A stretch of 44,083 nucleotides of DNA from DATKWU01 sp964653685 (lineage in GTDB: Bacteria; Patescibacteriota; Microgenomatia; PFEM01; JAHIFH01). The notes beneath the pieces are model-generated. The model was not told the DNA's origin, made no database searches, and saw nothing but the letters and a program-made list of their open reading frames with translations. Shown in pieces: positions 14,759-23,102 of the stretch. The stretch covers positions 1-44,083 of the forward strand of contig CAZZHA010000002.1 in NCBI GenBank assembly GCA_964653685.1, written 5' to 3'. The position numbers and the translations under genes are program-made. The stretch's first letter is position 1; each line of letters opens with the position of its first letter.

Positions 14759-15432
14759 AAGAAAGAACCCTGCCCGTTATCTTGCTCGTTTTCTTAGGCT
14801 TAGTCGTGATTAATTTAATGGCTTTGGATGTGCTCTGGCTTCGCTCCCAAAAACCTCAATCAAAAGAAAAAAACCTTTCGCCTTTAACTTCGGCTGAGAC
14901 AGGTTCGTCTTTAGATGATTCGGTCACCGCCGCGGTTGATACTTGTGGTCCAATTTGTCAACAACTAATTGGCCAAAGAGTAGCCGAATTAGGAGCGACT
15001 CTTTCTGGAAAAGAAAGAACCACCCCAACACCAGTGACTCCTGTTTCAACCGGTTCGACTTCTCAACCAACCGTGATTTATATTCCTTTAGGCGGTGGTG
15101 GCTCAACCACCAGTCGGGATTGGGCTGATGTCGGTAACGCAGAGATTTATTTGGATGTTACTAATTATCCTAATCTTGACAAGGCTTACTTTGAGGCTTT
15201 TATCCGGGTTCAGCACGGTAATGGTACTGCTTTTGCCAGACTTTATGATGTGACCCATAATATTGGAGTTCAGGGAGGCGAAGTTTCGACTGGTAGTGAG
15301 AGTTTTGCTTTAGTGGAATCTGGTTCTTTAAATTTTTGGCAAGGTAAAAATCTTTATCGAGTTCAGGTCAAATCCTTGACTGGCTATGAAGCCTTTTATG
15401 ATTCTGGTAGAATAAAATTAATCTTGAAATAA
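14755..15432 (+). CDS. Membrane-anchored exported protein (225 aa)
   Basis: Not assigned to a family. Residues about 6-30 form one hydrophobic helix (LPVILLVFLGLVVINLMALDVLWL), with the rest outside. A Ser/Thr/Pro-rich linker (about 75-115) follows, and then a predicted beta-rich domain (WADVGNAEIYLDVTNYPNLDKAYFEAFIRVQ...) to the end. This N-anchor, linker and beta-domain plan is common in surface proteins. It overlaps cysS by ATGA, and the next gene begins at the base after its stop, so it starts a run of four exported proteins. Confidence 0.7.
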   Translation: MKERTLPVILLVFLGLVVINLMALDVLWLRSQKPQSKEKNLSPLTSAETGSSLDDSVTAAVDTCGPICQQLIGQRVAELGATLSGKERTTPTPVTPVSTGSTSQPTVIYIPLGGGGSTTSRDWADVGNAEIYLDVTNYPNLDKAYFEAFIRVQHGNGTAFARLYDVTHNIGVQGGEVSTGSESFALVESGSLNFWQGKNLYRVQVKSLTGYEAFYDSGRIKLILK

Positions 15433-16083
15433 ATGAAGAATCTTTTAAAAAATAAAAAATTCTTAATCTCTCTTAGTGTTTTGTTTATTTTAATTATTCC
15501 AGCGATTTTGGTGGTTTTAAGTGCTACTTGGTTAGGTCAGAGTTGGATTCGGCCAGTCATTGAAGAAGAAGAATTGGTAGCCGAGTATGTTTCTCCTAGT
15601 GAGATTTTAGGAGATAAGGCTCAATATCAAGATAAATTTATAATAATTCAGGGAAGAGTGACCGAAGAAGATTTGGTTTGTGAAAGAAAAGAGTGTCCGC
15701 CTGATGATCCCTGCTGTGGTTGTAAGCATGAAAGAGATTTGGTGGTCAGTGATTCAGGGACAACCGTGGTTTCTCAATCTTCAGGTGTTCTTCGTTTATT
15801 GGGAGCAGACAAAGAATCATTTTGTCAACGAGTTAGTAATGCCTGCCATTATGATTGTGGTGACTGGCAGTCAGGTGAAGTTTATGAATTACGAGGTACT
15901 TTTAGAACCACCCCACCGCCACCAGGGTCGGGTTTAAGGATTTACTCTGATTCTTATTTTGAGGTTCAGGAAAAAAGATTAGTCAGGACTCTAGGAATTG
16001 TTGATCAGGTGAAATCCTTATTGATTGATTTGAAGAACATTATTCAGAGTACCAGAACCAGCGGTTATTATATTCTTCATTAA
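15433..16083 (+). CDS. Membrane-anchored, cysteine-rich exported protein (216 aa)
   Basis: Residues about 10-35 are a hydrophobic anchor (FLISLSVLFILIIPAILVVL). The exported part looks like an OB/beta-barrel (SEILGDKAQYQDKFIIIQGRVTEEDLVC). It contains a cysteine cluster CERKECPPDDPCCGCKHE and later CQRVSNACHYDCGDW, suggesting disulfides or a metal site. The C-terminus has a further helix (VDQVKSLLIDLKNII). No known family is identified. It directly follows the previous exported protein. Confidence 0.65.
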   Translation: MKNLLKNKKFLISLSVLFILIIPAILVVLSATWLGQSWIRPVIEEEELVAEYVSPSEILGDKAQYQDKFIIIQGRVTEEDLVCERKECPPDDPCCGCKHERDLVVSDSGTTVVSQSSGVLRLLGADKESFCQRVSNACHYDCGDWQSGEVYELRGTFRTTPPPPGSGLRIYSDSYFEVQEKRLVRTLGIVDQVKSLLIDLKNIIQSTRTSGYYILH

Positions 16084-16101
16084 GAGTCAGGAACTATTTG
16101 T

Positions 16102-16130
16102 TTGACAGAGAAAGGAAAATTTAATACGCT
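16102..16130 (+). promoter_or_regulatory. Promoter inside the exported-protein cluster
   Basis: TTGACA (16102-16107), a 17-base spacer, TACGCT (16125-16130), then 9 bases to the ATG at 16140. The -10 is imperfect, but the -35 and spacing are consensus. Confidence 0.55.
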
Positions 16131-16139
16131 AATTAGAGA

Positions 16140-16913
16140 ATGAATCGACAACTGTTCTTTCAGAAAATCCTGGGGAAACGTTGGTTTAAATTGTCTTTTT
16201 TTGGACTACTTCTTTTATTTATTTTTCTGATTGGTTTGATTGTTTTTATTTTTTTGAAACCAGCTTCGCCTCCAGGCCGAGTTAGAGTTTCCAATGTCAC
16301 TGAAAATTCTTTGACGATTTCCTGGGTAACAGAAAAACCGGTTAGGGGGCAAATTTTTTTTACTGATCAAGATAATAAATTCCTTAGAACTTTGAAGTTT
16401 GGCTTAGGGATGATTATTCCTCAGATTCTCAAGCCAGAGTCTGATGATTTTAATTCTCCAGCCACGGTTCACTATGTGACTTTAAGTGGTTTAAGACCTA
16501 AGACAGAATATTATTACCGAATTAATTACAATTCTCGTTCTTACAAGCTTGACCAAAATGGTGAAATATTGCCTAGTATTAAAACCACTGAAACTTTAGC
16601 TGAATTACCAAGTAATTATCCAGCCTATGGTAGTCTTCTGGATTGGAATGAAGAAACCCCTCAAACTCCGGTTTTAGTTTATTTATCTCATCAAGACTCA
16701 TCTTTGATTTCTGGTTACACCAATTCAGAGGGGAATTGGTGTTTGAATTTAGGTAATCTGCGTACCAAAGACTTAGGCCAAGCCTTTAATTTTAGTCAGG
16801 AAAAAATGCTGACTTTTGAGGCTGAGGGAGGGGCATTAGGCTCAATTCAACAAGCGCTTTTTATAGATTATTGTCAACCCATGGCCAACATTATTTTAGA
16901 GATAAATGATTAA
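16140..16913 (+). CDS. Membrane-anchored fibronectin type III domain protein
   Basis: 257 aa. Hydrophobic anchor at about residues 18-42 (FFGLLLLFIFLIGLIVFIFL). It is followed by an FN3-like domain of the purple-acid-phosphatase N-terminal type: PPGRVRVSNVTENSLTISW, VRGQIFFTDQDN, and VTLSGLRPKTEYYYRINYN. The remaining about 110 residues (LLDWNEETPQTPVLVYLSHQDSSLISGYTNSEGNWCLNLG) resemble a carboxypeptidase-regulatory-like beta-sandwich. It is probably a cell-surface adhesion or scaffold protein. It overlaps the next gene by 8 bases. Confidence 0.75.
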   Translation: MNRQLFFQKILGKRWFKLSFFGLLLLFIFLIGLIVFIFLKPASPPGRVRVSNVTENSLTISWVTEKPVRGQIFFTDQDNKFLRTLKFGLGMIIPQILKPESDDFNSPATVHYVTLSGLRPKTEYYYRINYNSRSYKLDQNGEILPSIKTTETLAELPSNYPAYGSLLDWNEETPQTPVLVYLSHQDSSLISGYTNSEGNWCLNLGNLRTKDLGQAFNFSQEKMLTFEAEGGALGSIQQALFIDYCQPMANIILEIND

Positions 16914-18948
16914 AAAACTGATTTCGATTTCCATTTTAATGGGAATTTTGGTTTTAGTTTCCGTTTCTCTAATTGAGGCAAAATGTGATTCTGGAGATCA
17001 GGAATGTTTACGTAAGAAAAGAGCGGAAAAGAGTTGCAGTAGTGCCGATGATCGAGACAGCTGTCGAGGAGATAGAAGTGAAGCGAGAAGGCAGATTGCT
17101 GAAGAACAGGCGCGACGAGCGACCGGAACTGGGGGCGAGACAAATCTAGGAGTAACACCCGAGGAAATGGGACATTACGCTTATGAAACAGAAGTCAATC
17201 GCTGTTTGGCGGCTGGAGGTTCAGATTGTCAAGCTAAAGCTGAAGTTAAGGCTCGAGAAGCTTTTTTGACTCAAGAAAAAACCTGGGGAGAGGCAGGTAT
17301 TAGTTATACGCCAGAGGAAAAAGAAATGATTAGAGTGGCTGATGAAACGAGAAAAAGTCTATTGAGCGACCCAAAAGGATTGAGTCAAGATGATATCTGG
17401 GTAGCTTCAGAGCTAGAGGCAATGGTTAGTAGTGGTGTTGTGCCTGAGGAAGTAGCTGAGACAATTAAAGAAGGTTTAGGTGGAGAAGTTTCGGCTGGAA
17501 AAGAGGTTATTGTCTATATTAAGGACGAAGAAGGAAGAAAGATACCAGTAGTTTCCAGATCTTTAGCAGCAGATATTGGAGAAAAAATAATTAAATTAAG
17601 AGATGAAAATCCAACTAAATATAAAGAAATGATTAATGGATATAAAGAGGCAATAAAATCTTTTGATAGTAAAACTCAAGAAAATGTCAAATTAAAACCC
17701 GTTAAAGCAAAAGAGACAAAGCCTAGTTTGACCTTATCAGAAAAAACTGTCGATTCTGGTTACACACCAGCCCTTAGAAGGTATTCTCCCATTCAAAAAA
17801 CTTCGGGACCAACTCTTGGCGACAAGACAGAAATCTACAAAATTAGTAGCAACTCGACAAAGAATGAGTTTTTTGTTTCCTCAAGAGTAATTGAAAATAT
17901 CATAAGTGAGGTAGGGGGAAGGTTATCCGAATTGGTTGATTTGGGAACTTTGAGAATAAGTGTCGGTGATTTACCTTCAGATTGGGAGGTGACAGGAGTT
18001 GTCGCCGGCTCTATTAGCGCTTCAGGCTCTTCTCTAGAACTAGCTCTTTCTGGTGATGCGAGGGTTGAAATTGGTTTGACGAAGGTTTCTGGATTTGAAT
18101 CACAATTAAATAAAACCATTGAGAATATTAAAGATGCGATTCCAGGTTCTAAGGGGGGACAAAAGACTAATATTAATCAGGGAGGGAAAAATGGGAAGGA
18201 TACTCTTGGCGTTAAAAGTGAGGCAACTGATCAGTCAAATCAAGGGGTACTTAATATTTCTTTGTTTAATGATAAAAATGGTAATGGTAAGAAAGATGAA
18301 GGAGAGGAAGATTTACAAGTGGAGGGGGTTGAAGTCACTCTTGAGAAGTTAACCGAAAATATTGTTTATACTTTGTTGGAAGGCTGGAACCTAGTTTCTT
18401 TTCCTGTTATTCCTCAAGATTTCGGGACAGCTTCAGAGCTGATTAGTCAGGCTAAGGATCAGGGAATTGATTTAACCACGGTGGCTTACTGGGATGGGGA
18501 TAGGTGGCAGGAATTTGTTCAGCGAGGCGATAAGTCTTTTGGCCAGGATTTTCTTCTAGAGCCAGGTATTCCTTATCTCCTCCGAAACTACACTCATTTA
18601 ATTGATTTTAAAGTAACTGGTTTTCCTTTAGCCAAGGCAATTCCTTTGGAATTTGAAGAGGGTTGGAATGCGGTTGGTTTCCCTTTCCTTTCTTCAGAAT
18701 CTCAAGCAGAAGATATTTTAGACAGAATTAATCAGCTCGAATGTGCCAAGAACAATCTTGAGTGTCTTGACTCACCTGAAAAACAAAACGCTGAATCAGT
18801 TAGTTATTATTCTTCTGGCCAATGGCAGATGTTTATTAAACGTCATTATTCAGAAGATGATGTTGAAGTTTATGGTGATAATTTTGAAATAGAGAATACC
18901 AAGGGCTACTTTTTGCCTATCAAGAAGCCGGTCGAGTTTACTCCCTGA
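16906..18948 (+). CDS. Large secreted surface protein with two C-terminal GWN repeats
   Basis: 680 aa. Signal peptide at about residues 1-25 (MIKKLISISILMGILVLVS..IEA), then a cysteine- and arginine-rich segment (CDSGDQECLRKKRAEKSCSS). Residues about 60-400 are charged, helical and low in hydrophobics. Near residue 450, LFNDKNGNGKKDEGEEDL is an SdrD-B/dockerin-like calcium-binding motif. Two tandem repeats of about 85 residues follow, one starting EGWNLVSFPVIP and one starting EGWNAVGFPFLS, each with a YW/YYSSGQWQ-type middle and a Y(F)L-type end. It looks like a repeat-containing secreted or surface protein. It is the last of the exported run. Confidence 0.75.
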   Translation: MIKKLISISILMGILVLVSVSLIEAKCDSGDQECLRKKRAEKSCSSADDRDSCRGDRSEARRQIAEEQARRATGTGGETNLGVTPEEMGHYAYETEVNRCLAAGGSDCQAKAEVKAREAFLTQEKTWGEAGISYTPEEKEMIRVADETRKSLLSDPKGLSQDDIWVASELEAMVSSGVVPEEVAETIKEGLGGEVSAGKEVIVYIKDEEGRKIPVVSRSLAADIGEKIIKLRDENPTKYKEMINGYKEAIKSFDSKTQENVKLKPVKAKETKPSLTLSEKTVDSGYTPALRRYSPIQKTSGPTLGDKTEIYKISSNSTKNEFFVSSRVIENIISEVGGRLSELVDLGTLRISVGDLPSDWEVTGVVAGSISASGSSLELALSGDARVEIGLTKVSGFESQLNKTIENIKDAIPGSKGGQKTNINQGGKNGKDTLGVKSEATDQSNQGVLNISLFNDKNGNGKKDEGEEDLQVEGVEVTLEKLTENIVYTLLEGWNLVSFPVIPQDFGTASELISQAKDQGIDLTTVAYWDGDRWQEFVQRGDKSFGQDFLLEPGIPYLLRNYTHLIDFKVTGFPLAKAIPLEFEEGWNAVGFPFLSSESQAEDILDRINQLECAKNNLECLDSPEKQNAESVSYYSSGQWQMFIKRHYSEDDVEVYGDNFEIENTKGYFLPIKKPVEFTP

Positions 18949-18987
18949 TCCTTTTAATAGTCTTTTTCCAAAATTGTGAAAAAAGTA

Positions 18988-18996
18988 TGCTATAAT
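18988..18996 (+). promoter_or_regulatory. Extended -10, near-leaderless start
   Basis: TGC followed by TATAAT (18991-18996), then 9 bases to ATG 19006. Confidence 0.6.
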
Positions 18997-19005
18997 CAGA
19001 CCAAA

Positions 19006-19674
19006 ATGTCCGAAAGATTAAAACCATCAGGGATTATTTCTGATGTTGATAATACCATCATCGCTACCAGTTCCTTTTTTAAGGAACATATTAATAGAAC
19101 TTGTCAAAGACTTAAAATAATGATTCCAAGTGCGGATGAAATTACTAAGGTTTTGAGAACAAACCCGGCTTTTGAGGATGTTTTTAATCAACTCTTTGGT
19201 GAAGCGAAAGGACCTGAAGTTCTCGAAGCTTATAGAGAAGACGCACCCCAATATGATTATCAACCTACAGCCAGGGCGGTTGAGTTTATTAGTTTAACCG
19301 ATGAACTCAAAATACCAGTGGTGATTGTCACTAACCGAGTGAGGATGATAGAAGATAGGTTAAAACAGGCTGGTTTTACGCCTGAATCTTTTGAAGATAT
19401 TGTCAGCCTTGATTTCCCTAAACCCGATCAGCACGCTTACGATTCCGCCATTAGGAGTTTAATTAATCTCGGGGCAAAAAGGGAAAAGATTGTCTTTATT
19501 GGCGATCATCCAGATGATTTTCTGGCTGTACCGGATGATTTAAGAAAGAATTTTTACGCTGTTTTATCAGGATTAAGTGAATCTCAAGAATTTGAAGAAC
19601 TTGGCTTACCTCCTAATAATATCTTATCTAATCTAGAAGGACTGATTGATAAAATCAGATTGTCAAATGGCTGA
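19006..19674 (+). CDS. HAD-superfamily hydrolase
   Basis: 222 aa. HAD motif I is SDVDNTI (D13, D15). A helical cap follows. Motif II is VVIVTNR near residue 105. The conserved lysine is probably in FPKPDQHAYDSAI, and motif III/IV is KIVFIGDHPDDFLA near residue 160. This is the layout of small phosphatases of the phosphoglycolate-phosphatase type; the substrate is unknown. Start at 19006 rather than an upstream GTG, because the -10 lies between them. The end overlaps purB by 8 bases. Confidence 0.85.
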   Translation: MSERLKPSGIISDVDNTIIATSSFFKEHINRTCQRLKIMIPSADEITKVLRTNPAFEDVFNQLFGEAKGPEVLEAYREDAPQYDYQPTARAVEFISLTDELKIPVVIVTNRVRMIEDRLKQAGFTPESFEDIVSLDFPKPDQHAYDSAIRSLINLGAKREKIVFIGDHPDDFLAVPDDLRKNFYAVLSGLSESQEFEELGLPPNNILSNLEGLIDKIRLSNG

Positions 19675-21034
19675 AATAAAAAAGCCCAAATCTTTTAATT
19701 ACCTAACAGCAATTTCCTCTATCGATGGTAGGTTCAGGGGAAGAGTTGAAGAGATTTCAAAATACTTTTCAGAAATGGCCGTAATCAGAGGCAGGGTTTT
19801 TGTGGAAATTGAATACCTGATTGCGTTTTTAGCGGAAATTGGAAAACCTTTGTCGCTAAGTCAAAAGAAATCGTTAAGAAAAGTCGCTTCACAGTTTGAT
19901 GAAGCTGATGCCGAAATAGTCTGGAAAAAAGACCTGGAAATTAATCACGATACCAAGGCAGTTGAATATTTTTTAGGGCAAAAATTAGAAGAATTAAAAC
20001 TCCAAGTACTTAGAAATTTTTTACATTTTGGCCTGACTTCAACCGATATTGATAACACAGCTTTTTCTCTTTCTTTAAGTGAATTTAGAGCAGAGGTCTT
20101 ATTACCCTCACTCAAAAACTTAATCAGTGTTCTCCAGAAGCTGGCCAAAGAAAATAAAAACCTGGTGATGCTGGCTCGAACTCACGGTCAAGTCGCTGTT
20201 CCCACAACCGCCGGCAAGGAAATGGCCAATTTTAGAAACAGACTAGCTGTTCAATTAGACAAGTTGGCTAAATTAAAAATTGGCAGCAAGATAAGTGGCG
20301 CTGTCGGTAATCACAATGCTTTAGTGGCTGCCTATCCAAATAAAAATTGGCTAAAGTTTTCTAAAAAATTTATAAACTCTCTGGGACTTGAGTTCTATCC
20401 GATGTCAACTCAAGTTGAACCTTACGATTATAAAGTAGATTTTATTCAAACCATCAAAAGAATAAATTTAATCGTTGGTGCTCTTGATGAAGACGTCTGG
20501 AGATATCTTGCCCTGGGTTATCTTTCTCTGAGAGATGAAAAGGGCCACGTTGGCTCATCGACCATGCCTCAGAAAATTAACCCCATTGGCTTTGAGATGA
20601 GCGAAAATTACACAAACCTGGCCAACGGCCTGTTAGATATCTTTGAAAAACGTCTGCCTCTTAATCGGTGGCAAAGGGATTTAACTGATAAGTATTTGTT
20701 AAGAGATTTAGGTCTGGCGATGGCGATGTCGTTTTTGGCATATGATTCAACCGCTAAGGCTTTAAAACAGATTGGATTTAACAAAGAATTGATTGGTCAA
20801 GACCTAGAAAACCACTGGGAGTCAATTGCTGAAGGGATTCAGACAATTCTCAGAACCACGGACTATACCCAGCCCTACGAAAAACTAAAAGAATTAACTC
20901 GCGGTAAAAAATTTACCAAGGAAGATTACGAGAAATTTATTGAAGAAATCGATGTTGCCGATGAAGTTAAAGATAAACTTCGTAAATTATCCCCCCAAAC
21001 TTATACTGGTCTGGCAAAAAAACTGGCTGGCTAA
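19667..21034 (+). CDS. purB: Adenylosuccinate lyase
   Basis: 455 aa. It cleaves adenylosuccinate to AMP and fumarate (and SAICAR in purine synthesis). Hallmarks are NYLTAISSIDGRF at the N-terminus, HFGLTSTDIDNTAF near residue 120, LARTHGQVAVPTTAGKEMANF, and the signature GSSTMPQKINPIGFE near residue 300. Start ATG 19667 is supported by the family N-terminus; it overlaps the HAD gene. In a CPR genome a lone purB more likely serves IMP-to-AMP salvage than de novo synthesis; that is inferred. Confidence 0.95.
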   Translation: MAEIKKPKSFNYLTAISSIDGRFRGRVEEISKYFSEMAVIRGRVFVEIEYLIAFLAEIGKPLSLSQKKSLRKVASQFDEADAEIVWKKDLEINHDTKAVEYFLGQKLEELKLQVLRNFLHFGLTSTDIDNTAFSLSLSEFRAEVLLPSLKNLISVLQKLAKENKNLVMLARTHGQVAVPTTAGKEMANFRNRLAVQLDKLAKLKIGSKISGAVGNHNALVAAYPNKNWLKFSKKFINSLGLEFYPMSTQVEPYDYKVDFIQTIKRINLIVGALDEDVWRYLALGYLSLRDEKGHVGSSTMPQKINPIGFEMSENYTNLANGLLDIFEKRLPLNRWQRDLTDKYLLRDLGLAMAMSFLAYDSTAKALKQIGFNKELIGQDLENHWESIAEGIQTILRTTDYTQPYEKLKELTRGKKFTKEDYEKFIEEIDVADEVKDKLRKLSPQTYTGLAKKLAG

Positions 21035-21103
21035 AGATTGAGGTAATGGATCAGAATTAAAGACAAGTAGCAAAGTCCTTAAAGAGATATTTTACCAGTA
21101 ATT

Positions 21104-21112
21104 TGTTAGAAT
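21104..21112 (+). promoter_or_regulatory. Extended -10 of the ychF-like gene
   Basis: TGT then TAGAAT (21107-21112), followed by 9 bases and ATG 21122; no ribosome-binding site. Confidence 0.55.
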
Positions 21113-21121
21113 ATCCTCATT

Positions 21122-21922
21122 ATGTTAGAAGTTGGGATTGTCGGTCTTCCCAATAGTGGTAAATCGACTCTTTTTAACACTCTTCTTAAAAAGCAGGTGG
21201 CTAATGTTGCTTCTTATCCTTTTACGACGATTGAACCGAATGTGGGGGTGGTTGAAGTGCCTGATGAGCGGTTGGCGAAATTAGCTTCGGTTATTAACCC
21301 TGAAAAGATTATTCCAGCGGTGGTCAAGTTCATTGATATTGCTGGTTTGGTCAAGAACGCTCATCAAGGTGAAGGTTTGGGTAATCAATTTCTAGCTAAG
21401 ATTAGAGAGGTTGATGCGGTTGTTCAGATTATTCGGGCTTTTAAAGATGAGTCGGTTTCCCATTATTATGGTTCAATTGATCCTCAGAGAGATAAAGAGA
21501 TAGTTGATTTGGAGTTAGAGTTGGGAGAGATTAAGAAACCGACTCTTTATGTGGTTAATGTTGATGATTTTGGTAGTGATAATGGTCCTGATTTGGTGGT
21601 TAATGCCAAAACGGGTAAGGGGGTTGATGAATTGATTAAAAAGACTTATGAGCTTTTGGATTTGATTACCTTTTACACGGTTAAGGGGAATAAGGAGATA
21701 ACAGCCTGGTCTTTGAAAAAAGGTTTGACCGCTTTTGTGGCTGCCGAAAAAGTTCATACTGATATGGCTAAAGGCTTTATCAAAGCTGAAGTGATTGGTT
21801 TTGATGATTTGGTGGCGGCTGGAAGTTGGTTAGGAGCTAAGAGTCAAGGCAAGGTGAGATTAGAAGGTAGGGATTATTTAGTTAAGGATGGCGATGTAAT
21901 TGAATTTAAGTTTAATGTTTAG
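21122..21922 (+). CDS. ychF: YchF/OLA1-type GTPase, shortened
   Basis: 266 aa versus about 360 in typical YchF, a ribosome-associated ATPase/GTPase. G1 is GLPNSGKST (residues 7-15), G3 is DIAGLVKNAHQGEGLGNQFL, and the nucleotide-specificity strand reads YVVNVDD. The C-terminal TGS domain is complete (FYTVKGNKEITAWSLKKG...AEKVHTDMAKGFIKAEVI). What is missing is the long helical coiled-coil insert between G3 and the specificity motif: only LELELGEIKK remains where about 90 residues are normal. It is a deletion rather than a frameshift, because the frame continues. Confidence 0.9.
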   Translation: MLEVGIVGLPNSGKSTLFNTLLKKQVANVASYPFTTIEPNVGVVEVPDERLAKLASVINPEKIIPAVVKFIDIAGLVKNAHQGEGLGNQFLAKIREVDAVVQIIRAFKDESVSHYYGSIDPQRDKEIVDLELELGEIKKPTLYVVNVDDFGSDNGPDLVVNAKTGKGVDELIKKTYELLDLITFYTVKGNKEITAWSLKKGLTAFVAAEKVHTDMAKGFIKAEVIGFDDLVAAGSWLGAKSQGKVRLEGRDYLVKDGDVIEFKFNV

Positions 21923-21925
21923 TGG

Positions 21926-21954
21926 TTGTGAGAAGAGAGAATTTATGGTAAAAT
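21926..21954 (+). promoter_or_regulatory. Promoter of the rpsF-ssb-rpsR operon
   Basis: TTGTGA (21926-21931), 17-base spacer ending in an extended TGG, then TAAAAT (21949-21954). A leader of about 18 bases contains AAGGAT as ribosome-binding site. Confidence 0.7.
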
Positions 21955-21979
21955 CTTGGAGAATTAAGGATAAAAAGTT

Positions 21980-22264
21980 ATGCGTGATTACGAGTTAGTT
22001 TTAGTGATTGATCCAGGTTTATCTGGAGCTGATCGAAAAAAACAAGTCAATAAAGCCCAAAAGATTGTTGAAGCCGCAAAAGGTAAGGTTGAGAAAAAAA
22101 GTGAGTGGGGGCAGATGGAATTGGCATACCCCATTAAGAAAAAAACCCTGGGGTATTATTTTTTATTGGAAATAGGTTTGCCTTCAGGTATTCTCAAAAA
22201 GGTTAGGGACCAATTAATATTGGAAGACAAGATTATTCGTTATTTACTAGTCAAAAAGGAGTGA
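21980..22264 (+). CDS. rpsF: 30S ribosomal protein S6
   Basis: 94 aa. MRDYELVLVIDPGLSG, the KVEKKSEWGQMELAYPIKKKTLGYYFLLE core and the ILEDKIIRYLLVKKE end identify bS6, which binds 16S rRNA as a heterodimer with S18. The rpsF-ssb-rpsR order is the conserved bacterial arrangement. It is preceded by AAGGAT and a strong promoter. Confidence 0.96.
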   Translation: MRDYELVLVIDPGLSGADRKKQVNKAQKIVEAAKGKVEKKSEWGQMELAYPIKKKTLGYYFLLEIGLPSGILKKVRDQLILEDKIIRYLLVKKE

Positions 22265-22280
22265 GGGCTAAAGGAGGAAT

Positions 22281-22835
22281 ATGGCAGCTAGATCGCTCAA
22301 TAAAGTTCAGTTAATTGGTAATTTAACTCGGGATCCCGAGTTGCGTTATACCCCTCAAGGGACAGCCGTTTGTACCTTTGGGTTGGCGACTAATCGTGCT
22401 TGGGTAACCGAGGCCGGTGATCAAAAAGAAGATACCGAGTTCCATCGGATTGTTGCCTGGAACAAACTAGCTGAGATTTGTTCTCAGCTTTTATTTAAAG
22501 GTAGAAAGGCCTATGTTGAGGGTCGACTAAAAACCAGGCAATGGACGGCTCAAGACGGTAATCTTCGTCAGACAACCGAGATTGTTATTGACGAGATGTT
22601 GATTCTTGATTCCAAGCAGATGCCTGATGAGGGAGTAACAGAAGGGGCGGTGCCTGAAGAACCAGTCGAAATGAAAGAGGAAGTTCCTTCTGAGGAGGAA
22701 GCTGGTTCGGCTGAGGCTGAGAAAAAAGAGCCGACATCAAAGGCAACCAAGTCAGCCACTGATCAGCCAAAAACTAAAAAGGCTGATGAAAAGAAAAAAG
22801 AAGAAGAGGTCAAAGCCGAAGACATACCGTTCTAA
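22281..22835 (+). CDS. ssb: Single-stranded DNA-binding protein
   Basis: 184 aa. An OB-fold covers about residues 1-110: SLNKVQLIGNLTRDPELRYTPQGTAVCTFGLATNRAW, EFHRIVAWNKLAEIC, and AYVEGRLKTRQW. The acidic, disordered linker is rich in Glu, Lys and Pro. The tail ends EVKAEDIPF, matching the conserved C-terminal DxxPF tip that recruits replication and repair partners. AAGGAGG precedes the ATG. It lies between the genes for S6 and S18. Confidence 0.97.
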   Translation: MAARSLNKVQLIGNLTRDPELRYTPQGTAVCTFGLATNRAWVTEAGDQKEDTEFHRIVAWNKLAEICSQLLFKGRKAYVEGRLKTRQWTAQDGNLRQTTEIVIDEMLILDSKQMPDEGVTEGAVPEEPVEMKEEVPSEEEAGSAEAEKKEPTSKATKSATDQPKTKKADEKKKEEEVKAEDIPF

Positions 22836-22867
22836 TTTTTAATAATTAATAGAACTCTTAAAATCTT

Positions 22868-23098
22868 ATGAAACCAAGATTAAAGCGTCCCGTTAGGGGC
22901 TTAAAATGTTCTTTTTGTGAATCAGATGAAAAGCCTGATTACAAAGAGATCGAAATTCTAAAGAATTTTATAGATGATCGAGGTAAAATTATTCCTCGGA
23001 TTCGTTCTGGTGTTTGTGCCAAACACCAGCGTCGTTTAGCCCAATCAATTAAGAGAGCCAGGTATTTAGGTTTAATTCCTTTTACGACTCAACCTTAA
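22868..23098 (+). CDS. rpsR: 30S ribosomal protein S18
   Basis: 76 aa. The core YKEIEILKNFIDDRGKIIPRIRSGVCAKHQRRLAQSIKRARYLGLIPFT is diagnostic of bS18. The N-terminus contains two cysteines (LKCSFCESDEK) and the core a third (GVCAKH), as in zinc-binding versions. It partners S6, encoded two genes upstream. Confidence 0.96.
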   Translation: MKPRLKRPVRGLKCSFCESDEKPDYKEIEILKNFIDDRGKIIPRIRSGVCAKHQRRLAQSIKRARYLGLIPFTTQP

Positions 23099-23102
23099 AG
23101 AA

